Source: Bacteroidota bacterium (GTDB taxonomy: Bacteria > Bacteroidota > Bacteroidia > AKYH767-A > 2013-40CM-41-45). Taken from it: DNA of 64,000 bases. Under the pieces are notes generated by a model. The model searched no databases and was not told the DNA's origin. It worked only from the letters and a program-made list of their open reading frames with translations. Positions 16,564 through 24,730 of this stretch are shown piece by piece; position 1 is the first letter of the stretch; each line of letters starts with the position of its first letter. Where the stretch lies: the NCBI GenBank assembly GCA_004295015.1, contig SHNE01000035.1:62001-126000 (forward strand), given 5' to 3'. The translations under genes were made by a program, and so were the position numbers.

Positions 16564-17807
16564 TACTGTGATGATAATATAGTCGATTGAATAAAATGAA
16601 TGGCATCGGCTTCCGGTTTGTTTTGGGATTTATAGGCAGCTAAAACTCCTGCGGCATAACCTGTCCCCAGGCAGGTTCCGATGACTCTGGCACTTGCGAT
16701 AGCTTTTTCGGTAGCTGAGATTAGCTTCCCTGCGAAAAACAAATTCTTTATTTCATCCGATATCAGAGAGCCTGCAGGAATGGAGTAATTATCGTATTCA
16801 GAAAAATAAGTCATCTCCACTTTTTTATTTCCGGTTTCCCAGAATTCGATTGGCCAGCCGCCATTACAAATTGTTTCTTTTGATTTTAAACAGGAGAGGA
16901 CCTCATGTTCATTCAGGACCTGTCTGCATTTTGGTCTTATTCCTGTGCGTTGTCCCATTTCCTTTGCTATCCATGATATGCGGGAGTCTTTGAATGGAGG
17001 AACCGAGGCCTGAAGATACAGATAAACATCATGAATAAAATCTATTGCTTTTTTTTCAGGGGGATTGGAATTCTCTTTTGCGTTCCATGGAATTCCAACC
17101 TTCAGTAGTAGTGACTGATCACGAATGGATGAAGGAATGATGCTAATGAGATTATAGTGTTCAGGAATAATTCCTTGTTGGATATGATGGGTGATGTATT
17201 TGAGAAGGATGTGATGCAATTTAAATTCATCGTCGGTAACTACATCATCCAAACAAAACACCATAGCTGAAGCCTGTTGTTTTTCCTCTTGAGGTAAACA
17301 AGAATGATTAGAAAGAGGAATTGTTGCCCCGATACCGGAGCAATCGATGACAGTCCCGGGGGAAATGGATAATACCTCGGTTGCTGTTTTAACCTCGGCA
17401 TGATTAATTTCAGAATTATTAATATTGATACTTTTTAATTCGGAATTAAAAATTGTCTGAATATTATTTTTTTTAAGAAAAAAATTTGCCGTTGCTTCAA
17501 AGTCTGAAGGAAGGCATGGAATAAACCATAATTTATCAGCGAAAGGTACAGGATCATTTTTACCGGGTACGATAAGTTTCTGTGCAAAATCTTTTGGAAA
17601 GCCACTCATCAGAAATTTCGCCTGCTCGCCTCTGAAATAAGTTCCGCAAACTGTTCCAACGGCAGAGGCTGTGGCTCTTCCTCCCGGATAGTTTAATTTT
17701 TCGATAAGGGTTACCTTTGCTCCACAATCTGCAGCGCCGACTGCAGCACCAATTCCGGCTGCACCTGCACCAATGATAAGAACATCAGTTTCCGGTCTTC
17801 TCTTCAA
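16563..17807 (-). CDS. FAD-dependent oxidoreductase in the ACP operon
   Basis: A 414-residue flavoprotein of the FAD_oxidored type (PF12831-like). The Rossmann motif is G13-A-G15-A-A-G18 with E36 binding ribose, followed by NYPGGRATASAVGTVCG. The C-terminal FAD contact region is FFAGKLISATEKAIASARVIGTCLGTGYAAG. The family oxidises diverse substrates and is related in fold to geranylgeranyl-reductase and halogenase-like enzymes; no halogenase WxWxIP motif was noticed. The start is TTG at 17807, which overlaps the upstream TGA as TTGA. It is translationally coupled on both sides. Oxidation of an ACP-bound acyl chain is inferred from context only. Confidence 0.85.
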   Translation of the reverse strand: MKRRPETDVLIIGAGAAGIGAAVGAADCGAKVTLIEKLNYPGGRATASAVGTVCGTYFRGEQAKFLMSGFPKDFAQKLIVPGKNDPVPFADKLWFIPCLPSDFEATANFFLKKNNIQTIFNSELKSININNSEINHAEVKTATEVLSISPGTVIDCSGIGATIPLSNHSCLPQEEKQQASAMVFCLDDVVTDDEFKLHHILLKYITHHIQQGIIPEHYNLISIIPSSIRDQSLLLKVGIPWNAKENSNPPEKKAIDFIHDVYLYLQASVPPFKDSRISWIAKEMGQRTGIRPKCRQVLNEHEVLSCLKSKETICNGGWPIEFWETGNKKVEMTYFSEYDNYSIPAGSLISDEIKNLFFAGKLISATEKAIASARVIGTCLGTGYAAGVLAAYKSQNKPEADAIHFIQSTILSSQ

Positions 17808-19036
17808 TTTCTTGTGAGGTTATTTTTTATATCGAGCAATAAAGAGTTTAGTTCTTTCTGACTGATTCTTTTTTGGTCATAAGCTGTTGTAATTTTTAAA
17901 CCGTCATTGACCTCTTCAAATACTACATTCAAAGCGGGAGGGGAAAGAAATGGCGGGTAATGAGTATAGTCTAATACTTTGTAATCCATAAAACTACCAT
18001 TGGCTAAAAAGGACTTGGGTAATGCGGAAAAGGCAAAAGTAGAACTTTTCCCTTTGGATGGAAGATTTATAAATGCATCATATATCCAGGCTGGTAAATA
18101 GGAGAAAAGATTCATAAGAGACTGAAATTTTGCCGGAATATTTCTTTTCGCCTGAAGCAGAATTTGCTGCAATAATAGTTTTCTGGTTTTTTCCACATCC
18201 ACCAGATCCTTAGATTGTATTTTAAAAAAAAGAAAAGACAAATGATTTGAAAGCAATGTGTTTTTTAGTTCGGCTGTTCTTCTGTCGAGCGGAGTGGGTA
18301 CAAACATGTCTAAGCCCGGTTTTTCTAAGAGATGTGGATGGTCATTTAATGATTTGCAGACGCCTGCCAAATAGAGGGCAAGTCCTTTGTGTTTGTGCCT
18401 TGAATCAGGCCATTCTGAGTTCAATAACAGAATAGATTGACTTGCCGGAATTGCCGGGGAGTCAGATTTCTTCAAGGCTTGAATCGCCCAACCTGATCGG
18501 GCAGCAACAAAGAATGTCACCTGAACTGTTTCAATAAATTTTTTAATGAATGAATTTGGTTTATTGGTTTTCTTTTCAAGATCTGAAATCATTTCATTTG
18601 TGGAAATCGATTGGAGAAGTAGTTCAATACCGGTATAGTCCAGTAAAGAGTGATTTACAGTCAGTATTACATGGGTTCTCTCTTTTTTCTCATACACGAC
18701 ATCAATATGAATTTGTTTGTTTTGCAAAAAATCACAGTCATGCTTTAGCAACTTTTCAATTATTGGTGTTGGCTCGTCGACGGTATGCAGACTCAGAACT
18801 TCGTCTGTCTTTTGCCTTGATGATTTAGTCCAGTAATATTTTGTTGAAAACCATTTCCTTTTTGGATTGATACTGTTCAGAAATTTGACGGCAGTATTTT
18901 GAAATATTCTGGATTTAATAACTTCAGCTGGAATCATCCCTTGAACACATATATGCGTTCTAACCACATTACCGATTCCATTTTTTTTTCGGCCGGAATT
19001 ATCGAGACTTAGCTGAAAACGATCTGCACCATTCAT
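17804..19036 (-). CDS. Condensation-domain / WS-DGAT-like acyltransferase
   Basis: A 410-residue protein with the hallmark of the CoA-dependent acyltransferase fold: H129-x-x-x-D133-x-x-G136 (VNHSLLDYTG), where His is the catalytic base. Further features fit NRPS condensation, WS/DGAT or alcohol acetyltransferase members: FVPTPLDRRTAELKNTLLSNHLSFLFF in the middle and NVVFEEVNDGLKITTAYDQKRI near the end. It probably joins an acyl group, likely from the neighbouring carrier protein, to an amine or alcohol. It starts 12 bases after the ACP stop and overlaps the next gene by four bases. No adenylation or PCP domain is fused to it. The subfamily is uncertain. Confidence 0.7.
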   Translation of the reverse strand: MNGADRFQLSLDNSGRKKNGIGNVVRTHICVQGMIPAEVIKSRIFQNTAVKFLNSINPKRKWFSTKYYWTKSSRQKTDEVLSLHTVDEPTPIIEKLLKHDCDFLQNKQIHIDVVYEKKERTHVILTVNHSLLDYTGIELLLQSISTNEMISDLEKKTNKPNSFIKKFIETVQVTFFVAARSGWAIQALKKSDSPAIPASQSILLLNSEWPDSRHKHKGLALYLAGVCKSLNDHPHLLEKPGLDMFVPTPLDRRTAELKNTLLSNHLSFLFFKIQSKDLVDVEKTRKLLLQQILLQAKRNIPAKFQSLMNLFSYLPAWIYDAFINLPSKGKSSTFAFSALPKSFLANGSFMDYKVLDYTHYPPFLSPPALNVVFEEVNDGLKITTAYDQKRISQKELNSLLLDIKNNLTRN

Positions 19037-19048
19037 AGAATCCGGTTT

Positions 19049-19318
19049 TTACTGTGAGGACTCGTCATGAAATTGGAACATGCAGGCTATTATTGAATCT
19101 ACACTCTTCAAATTTTCAGCGGTGTATGAGGTTTCAGGGAATGAAATATTGAATTTATTTTCAACAAAGAGGATCAGTTCAATGATTTTGAAGGAGTCTA
19201 TTCCAAAATCTTTCAGTGATTTTTCTGCGGAAAAAACCTGTTCAGAAAGACCATGACTGTCTTTAAGAAATAAAAGCATTTCCTTCCTGATTGCAGAAGC
19301 ATTCAACTGATGGGCCAT
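19049..19318 (-). CDS. Acyl/peptidyl carrier protein
   Basis: An 89-residue carrier protein. The 4'-phosphopantetheine site is S42 in FGIDSFKIIEL (a DSF variant of the usual DSL), followed by the helix III acidic surface and NKFNISFPE. The start is taken at the ATG at 19318, not at 19369. The shorter form has the usual length, and a -33/-7 promoter (19336-19369) lies between the two, so a transcript would not contain the longer frame. It is the first gene of a tightly packed four-gene operon with the acyltransferase, FAD oxidoreductase and ligase. Its role would be to carry the intermediate. Confidence 0.85.
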   Translation of the reverse strand: MAHQLNASAIRKEMLLFLKDSHGLSEQVFSAEKSLKDFGIDSFKIIELILFVENKFNISFPETSYTAENLKSVDSIIACMFQFHDESSQ

Positions 19319-19335
19319 TAGAAATAATATTTTGT

Positions 19336-19369
19336 CAAAATTAACATTTAAAGACATATGGCCTTTCAA
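19336..19369 (-). promoter_or_regulatory. Promoter of the ACP operon
   Basis: On the minus strand: -33 TTG (19369-19367), 23-base spacer, -7 TAATTTTG (19343-19336), then the ACP ATG at 19318 after 17 bases. Both elements fit the Bacteroidota promoter form. Confidence 0.55.
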
Positions 19370-19546
19370 TGTCAGGATATGTTTGGAACAGAAGATAGTA
19401 ATGGTTCAAATAGATTCTGTTTCAATGAATTGATATTTTCACAAAGCCCCGAAGCGGAAAATTCATTTGTGCTGAATTGCGATTAAAGAAAATCCTTTTA
19501 ATAGATTTACAGCGTGATATCTGATATAAGGTCCGATTAATTTAGA

Positions 19547-21040
19547 ATGGGGAAGGGGTTAAAATCAAGTACTTGTTTGGTTATCGGTTCCGGGATTGCC
19601 GGTCTGGCTGCGGCCATTCGCCTGTCTTCCATGGGAATGCATGTGAAGCTGTTTGAAGCAAATTCAACCTTGGGTGGAAAAATTGCAGAAAAAAAACTGG
19701 CCGGTTATCGGTTTGATATCGGACCCTCCGTATTGACGAAGCCGGACTACATCATGGAGCTTTTTCTGATACATGGCAAGAATCCGGATAATTATATTCA
19801 ATTCGAAAAACTTGATCGATTATTTAATTTTTATTTTCCTGATGGGACCACTATCAACTCTTTTGCTGATCCTGCCAGAATGGAACAGGAAATAAGGGAA
19901 AAGTCAGATGAGCCGGTCGGGAATGTGAGCCGGGTTTTAAATGATTCAAAAAAAATATACAGAGTTACACGCGAAGTATTTCTTGAGCGCTCCTTACACA
20001 AAACAAAAAATTATTTTAACTGGCCTACGCTTCGAGGCGTACTGCAGTTTAACAGGGTAAGAGCATTTCAAACAATGCATAGTTATAACAGCAAGAGGCT
20101 TAATGATAAACGCCTTGTTCAGATTTTTGACCGCTATGCCAGTTACATAGGCTCTAATCCGTTTGAGGCACCTGCCACATTAAATATAATTAATCATTTT
20201 GAAATAAATGAAGGTGCGTATTTTCCTGTTGGAGGCATGTATAAAATTGTAGAAGCATTGGTAAAATTGGCCGGAGAGTGTGGCGTAGAAATATTTTCCG
20301 GAGTAGCAGTAAAGGAAATTATAGTAGAAGGGAAGAAAGTGAAGGGTATTCAAACGTCTGATGGATTTAAAGAAAGTGCTTGTGTTATTTGCAATGCCGA
20401 TATTCACCTGGCTTATGAGAAACTATTGCCCGGAAAGATAAAACCCGAGTTTATTTTGAGCCAACCGAGATCAAGTTCTGTGATTGTTTTTCTCTGGGGC
20501 ATTAATAAAAAATTTCCCCAAATTGGTTTACACAATACATGTTTTGGTGAAAATGATCGTGAAGAGTACGATGCAATTTTTAATCGTAAGACAATTTCTG
20601 AAGACCCGAACGTTTATTTCTACAATTCATCCTCTAACTATTCTGCTGACGCACCGCAAGGAAAATCCAATTTGTTCGCAATGATTTCGGCTCCTTATGA
20701 GGACGGTCAAAACTGGGAAGATCTTGTTTCCTTAGCCAGAACTGTCGTGATAAAAAAGTTGAGCACACTGGTTGGAGAAGATATAGGAAAGCTTATTGAA
20801 GTGGAAGAAGTGCTTAATCCGAAAACTATTGAATCCCACACGGGCTCCTGGAAAGGTTCAGTTTATGGAAACAGCAGCAACGGTATGTTTTCGGCATTTC
20901 TCCGGCACCCAAATTTTAGCAAAAGAATTGAGGGCCTTTATTTTTGTGGAGGCAGTGTTCATCCCGGTTCAGGAATTCCATTGTGTCTGCTTTCAGCTAA
21001 GATTGCAGCTGATTTAATAAAAGGTGATTTTAAACTCTAG
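19547..21040 (+). CDS. CrtI/CrtD-like phytoene desaturase family oxidoreductase
   Basis: A 497-residue FAD enzyme with the N-terminal dinucleotide motif G14-S-G16-I-A-G19, E37, and GGK at 43-45. It has FDIGPSVLTKPDYIMELF, typical of carotenoid desaturases, and a C-terminal LYFCGGSVHPGSGIPLCLLSAKIAADLI. The family introduces double bases into phytoene or related chains, or acts on other polyenes (CrtI, CrtD, CrtN branches). The branch cannot be decided by eye. No phytoene synthase is adjacent, so CrtD-like or non-carotenoid use is possible. It is divergent from the ACP operon across about 230 bases. Its stop is two bases from the stop of the convergent helicase gene. Confidence 0.83.
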   Translation: MGKGLKSSTCLVIGSGIAGLAAAIRLSSMGMHVKLFEANSTLGGKIAEKKLAGYRFDIGPSVLTKPDYIMELFLIHGKNPDNYIQFEKLDRLFNFYFPDGTTINSFADPARMEQEIREKSDEPVGNVSRVLNDSKKIYRVTREVFLERSLHKTKNYFNWPTLRGVLQFNRVRAFQTMHSYNSKRLNDKRLVQIFDRYASYIGSNPFEAPATLNIINHFEINEGAYFPVGGMYKIVEALVKLAGECGVEIFSGVAVKEIIVEGKKVKGIQTSDGFKESACVICNADIHLAYEKLLPGKIKPEFILSQPRSSSVIVFLWGINKKFPQIGLHNTCFGENDREEYDAIFNRKTISEDPNVYFYNSSSNYSADAPQGKSNLFAMISAPYEDGQNWEDLVSLARTVVIKKLSTLVGEDIGKLIEVEEVLNPKTIESHTGSWKGSVYGNSSNGMFSAFLRHPNFSKRIEGLYFCGGSVHPGSGIPLCLLSAKIAADLIKGDFKL

Positions 21041-21042
21041 AA

Positions 21043-22308
21043 TTATTTTTTTGCAGGGCCACTTTGTCCCTTCCCTTTACCGGGGCCTTTCTTACTGTTG
21101 GAGTTGCGTTTATGAAAGGGTCGTCCGGATCCGGATTTATGAGAGGAAAAATGCTTTTTTTGGGGTTGCCATTCAGGGCCTTCACCTAAGGCTGCAGGTA
21201 AAGGAAGTTTTGGAACCACTTTTTCAATGAGTTCCTCTATCTGTGAAAAGCGGCGCTGATCTTTTTCATTTATTAATGTGATGGCCTCGCCTGTTGAAGC
21301 AGCACGGGCGGTTCGTCCGACCCGGTGAACATAATCTTCAGCATCACCTGGAACATCGTAATTAATAACGAGTCCGATATTTTCTATGTCGATGCCGCGG
21401 GAAAGAATATCTGTCGCAACAAGAATTTTCGTATTCCTGTTTCTAAAGCTAAGCAGCACATTCTCTCTTTCAGATTGTGTAAGGTCACTATGAATGGCCT
21501 TTGCCGAAAGTTTCATTCTAAGTAATTCCTTCTCTAAAGCTTTTACTCCTGATTTTGTAGAGGCGAAGATTAGTACACTGTCAAGATTTTTTTCAATCAG
21601 AATATCACGGGTAAGCGGAATTTTTTGCGTGTCGTAAACGAGGTAGGCATTTTGAAGAATTCCTGCAGCAGGTTTGCTGATAGCAATATTTACTTCTGTG
21701 GGATTATGTAAAATTCTTTTTGCCAGCTCACGCATTTTTGATGGCATGGTAGCACTGAAAAGCAGGTTTTGCCTGCGTTGTGGCAGGTAGCGAATGATGC
21801 GAAGAATGTCCTCATAAAAACCCATGTCGAGCATTTTATCCGCTTCATCCAATATCAATACATCAAGCTTGTCGAACTTTACATAGCCATTATTAAGATG
21901 ACTGAGGAGTCTTCCCGGTGTGGCAATGACTACTGAAGTGCCTTCACCCAATGCTTTTTTTTCACGTTCAAAAACCTGCCCGTCGCTTCCTCCATAGACA
22001 GCAATCGAACTCGCATGGGTAAAATAAGCGAAGCCCTGGAAGGCATTATCTATCTGTTGCGCCAATTCTCTTGTGGGCGCAACGATGAGTGCTGAAGTAT
22101 GAGGGATTTTATCAATGGCAATTCGATGCAATGTAGGAAGGAGATAAGCTGCCGTTTTTCCTGTCCCTGTTTGTGCACAGGCAATGAGGTCAGCCCCTTT
22201 TAGGATAACCGGAATTACTTGTTCCTGGATGGGGGTAGGCTGTGAGAAGCCCATTGCATCAAGCCCTTCAAGTAAGGAAGGGTAAAAATTAAAATCATCG
22301 AATGTCAA
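21043..22308 (-). CDS. rhlE: DEAD-box RNA helicase, RhlE type
   Basis: About 421 residues. Q motif (FSQPTPIQEQVIP), Walker A AQTGTGKT at about residues 45-52, PTRELAQQ, TPGRLLSH, DEAD (VLILDEADKM), SAT, VLIFASTKSG and the motif VI HRVGRTARA are all present. The C-terminal tail is basic and low-complexity (HKRNSNSKKGPGKGKG), as in RhlE-like helicases that bind structured RNA. Ribosome assembly or mRNA turnover are the usual roles. No ATG exists at the N-terminus. Of the TTG codons at 22332, 22314 and 22308, the last gives the usual MTFDDFNF start and lies 21 bases after a -7 box. Confidence 0.92.
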   Translation of the reverse strand: MTFDDFNFYPSLLEGLDAMGFSQPTPIQEQVIPVILKGADLIACAQTGTGKTAAYLLPTLHRIAIDKIPHTSALIVAPTRELAQQIDNAFQGFAYFTHASSIAVYGGSDGQVFEREKKALGEGTSVVIATPGRLLSHLNNGYVKFDKLDVLILDEADKMLDMGFYEDILRIIRYLPQRRQNLLFSATMPSKMRELAKRILHNPTEVNIAISKPAAGILQNAYLVYDTQKIPLTRDILIEKNLDSVLIFASTKSGVKALEKELLRMKLSAKAIHSDLTQSERENVLLSFRNRNTKILVATDILSRGIDIENIGLVINYDVPGDAEDYVHRVGRTARAASTGEAITLINEKDQRRFSQIEELIEKVVPKLPLPAALGEGPEWQPQKKHFSSHKSGSGRPFHKRNSNSKKGPGKGKGQSGPAKK

Positions 22309-22329
22309 GTGCAAAGTGTATTTAAGATT

Positions 22330-22337
22330 CAAAGATA
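22330..22337 (-). promoter_or_regulatory. -7 box of the RhlE-type helicase gene
   Basis: Minus-strand TATCTTTG, a full consensus match. It overlaps the first possible TTG codon (22332), so translation cannot begin there on a transcript made from this promoter. No -33 element was found at good spacing. Confidence 0.5.
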
Positions 22338-22464
22338 GGTTAAAGCGCCCTTTAATCCTAAATTATGAATTTGGTTTAGCTTCATTCAGACTATAATCTA
22401 CTTGGTTTTTCTGCTGAATTTTGGATTTGTGATCATGTTCCTTTAACCTGCTGCTGAATTTTTA

Positions 22465-22496
22465 TTGTTTTCTGAGCAATGGATGCTATATATTTG
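22465..22496 (+). promoter_or_regulatory. Promoter of the WG-repeat protein gene
   Basis: TTG at 22465-22467, a 21-base spacer and TATATTTG at 22489-22496. The ATG at 22509 follows 12 bases later. An earlier in-frame ATG at 22479 lies upstream of the -7 box and is rejected as start. Confidence 0.6.
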
Positions 22497-22508
22497 TCGC
22501 AATCGAAA

Positions 22509-24626
22509 ATGAAAATAATGACGCAACGCAGTGTAATAGTTTTTTTGTTTATCCTTTTCCAAAGCTTGCAAATTTTTGCCGGAAATCTGGACAAGGCTTT
22601 TGAGCGCTTAAGGGTTTATGATTATTTTAATGCACGGGAGCTTTTTTTAAAATCGATGAAAAAGGATGCTGCTGCTGCAGGCTTTGGCCTTGCCAGAATT
22701 CATTCTTCAAACGACAATCCATTTTACAATCTTGATTCAGCACGTCAATTTATATTGATTAGTGATTCAGTATTTATACTTCTGAAAGAAAAAACAAAGC
22801 AGGAATATTTGGAATATGGAGTGAGAGCTGAAAGCATCAATCAGTTAAAAGACAGCATTTGCACCTTGGCATTCAGTAGTGCTGAACAGAGCGCATCTCT
22901 TGAAAAACTCGACCATTATTTAATGGCATTTGCATTTTGCGGGAAAAAAGATGAAGCAACAAACCTGCGAAATTCAATTGCATTTCAGATTGCGAAAAAT
23001 GCCAATACTTCTGTGGCATATTCACATTTTCTTCAAAGCTATCCTGAGGCAGAAGAATTCAAAGATGCACAGAACAGATTTTATGAAAGGGTTTTTGAAG
23101 AAGAAACGCAAAGTCAACAGCTAGGTGCTTATGAGCGATTTTTATCTCTCTATCCGGAGAGCCCTTATAAAATGCAGGCAGAAAGAATGATTTACAGCTT
23201 GTCGACTTCACAGGGAATACTTGCGGAGTATAAAGCATTTATCAGCCGCTATCCAGACAACAGGTATGTTCGTGAGGCGTGGCGGGAAATCTACAGAATA
23301 AGTATGCAAGATTATGATGAGCAAACTTATTTGCAATTCAAATTTGATTATCCAAACTATCCATTTATGGATGAATTGGAAAATGATTATTTGCGCCAAA
23401 CTTCTTTGTTCCTTCCATTTAATAATAATTCTCATTGGGGATTTATCAATGAAAGCGGTGCAGAAATGATTCCGGCCGTTTATGATGAAGTTAATTATTT
23501 CTCAGAAGGCCTGGCGGCTGTTTCTAAAGATGGGAAATATGGATACGTAAATAAAAGCGGTAAGGTGATGATACCTTTTATGTGGGACGATGCTGAAGCT
23601 TTTAAAAACAATAGCGCAGTAGTAAGCAAGGGAAATAAATCCGGATTAATAAATAAGAGTGGAGAGTTTCTTGTTCCGGTGGAATACGATGAAATAACCG
23701 AGCCCGTCGAAGATATTTGTGTTGTGGTTAAAAATGATAAGGCAGGATATGTACACAAGACCGGACAAGCATTAACCAAACTGGATTTTGATATTGCCTC
23801 CGATTTTCGTGACGGTTTTGCAATTGTTGGTATAGATGAATTATTCGGACTAATCAGTGCTCAGGGCAATATGGTTGTCGAAGCGATTTATGAGAATTTA
23901 TCATGGGCCTCATCTGAATTATTAAAAGTCGGCCTTAATGATAAGTGGGGATTGATTAACAGAGTTGGTGAAGTAGTGCTCCCTATCGAGTACGATGGTG
24001 TTGGAGATTTTCACAATGGTCGTGCATTAATCGCAAAGAATGGGAAATGTGGTTTTATCAATACACACGTTGAGATAGTGATCTCGCCTGTATATCGTTA
24101 TACAGAAAATTTATTGAGCTCAGCTATTTTTATCAATGGCTTTGTTGTTCTATCGACAAAAGGAAAGAATGTTGTTCTTGATACTTTGGGAAGGAAAATT
24201 GAGTTTCCCGGATATGAAAATACAGACAGGCCGAATGAAGGATTGATCCCTGTTCAAAAAAACAAAAAATGGGGTTATGTAGATTATAGCGGGCGCTTAA
24301 GAATTTCCTGCACTTTCAAAGATGCAAATCCATTTCAGGGGGGAACTGCTATTGTTAAATCTGAAAATGGATACGGTATAATAAATACCGAAGGTGCCTG
24401 GCTCTTAGCACCTGCATTTGATGATATCAGCAGAAGCGGGGAGAACTTTTTACTTGTTCAACATGGAATGTTTGGTCTTGCTTCTAAGTCTGGCGGCCTA
24501 TTGACTGCCTGTGAATTTGACAGAATAGAAATTCTTTTTGACAAAGTAGCAATGTTGCAAAGGGAGGATAGTAGAAGTTATATTTCTCTTAGCACAGGTA
24601 AGGTGATTTGGGGAGATCTGCAGTAG
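22509..24626 (+). CDS. Exported WG-repeat protein with helical N-terminal region
   Basis: About 705 residues. A signal peptide (MKIMTQRSVIVFLFILFQSLQIFAG) is followed by a helical region of about 270 residues with tetratricopeptide-like features (FNARELFLKSMKKDAAAAGFGLARIHSS; FLSLYPESPYKMQAERM; FISRYPDNRYVREAW). From about residue 305 to the end there are roughly ten WG repeats of 33-50 residues (HWGFINESGAEMIPAVYDEV, KYGYVNKSGKVMIPFMWDDA, KWGLINRVGEVVLPIEYDGV). WG repeats form beta-rich scaffolds and are common in Bacteroidota envelope proteins of unknown function. No sorting domain or lipobox was seen, so it is probably periplasmic. Confidence 0.85.
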   Translation: MKIMTQRSVIVFLFILFQSLQIFAGNLDKAFERLRVYDYFNARELFLKSMKKDAAAAGFGLARIHSSNDNPFYNLDSARQFILISDSVFILLKEKTKQEYLEYGVRAESINQLKDSICTLAFSSAEQSASLEKLDHYLMAFAFCGKKDEATNLRNSIAFQIAKNANTSVAYSHFLQSYPEAEEFKDAQNRFYERVFEEETQSQQLGAYERFLSLYPESPYKMQAERMIYSLSTSQGILAEYKAFISRYPDNRYVREAWREIYRISMQDYDEQTYLQFKFDYPNYPFMDELENDYLRQTSLFLPFNNNSHWGFINESGAEMIPAVYDEVNYFSEGLAAVSKDGKYGYVNKSGKVMIPFMWDDAEAFKNNSAVVSKGNKSGLINKSGEFLVPVEYDEITEPVEDICVVVKNDKAGYVHKTGQALTKLDFDIASDFRDGFAIVGIDELFGLISAQGNMVVEAIYENLSWASSELLKVGLNDKWGLINRVGEVVLPIEYDGVGDFHNGRALIAKNGKCGFINTHVEIVISPVYRYTENLLSSAIFINGFVVLSTKGKNVVLDTLGRKIEFPGYENTDRPNEGLIPVQKNKKWGYVDYSGRLRISCTFKDANPFQGGTAIVKSENGYGIINTEGAWLLAPAFDDISRSGENFLLVQHGMFGLASKSGGLLTACEFDRIEILFDKVAMLQREDSRSYISLSTGKVIWGDLQ

Positions 24627-24730
24627 CTAAGCTGATTGTAATTTCATTCCTCTCTGTCTTTCCCATATTATTTAGCAGTAAATTAGCTTTCAGTGGTATT
24701 TAGATTTCTTGCTTTTAGAACCAATAACAC

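Noticed and set aside
15127-19318. Flexirubin, aryl polyene or dialkylresorcinol cluster
   Set aside because: No ketosynthase, DarA/DarB, ammonia-lyase or multiple ACP genes are present.
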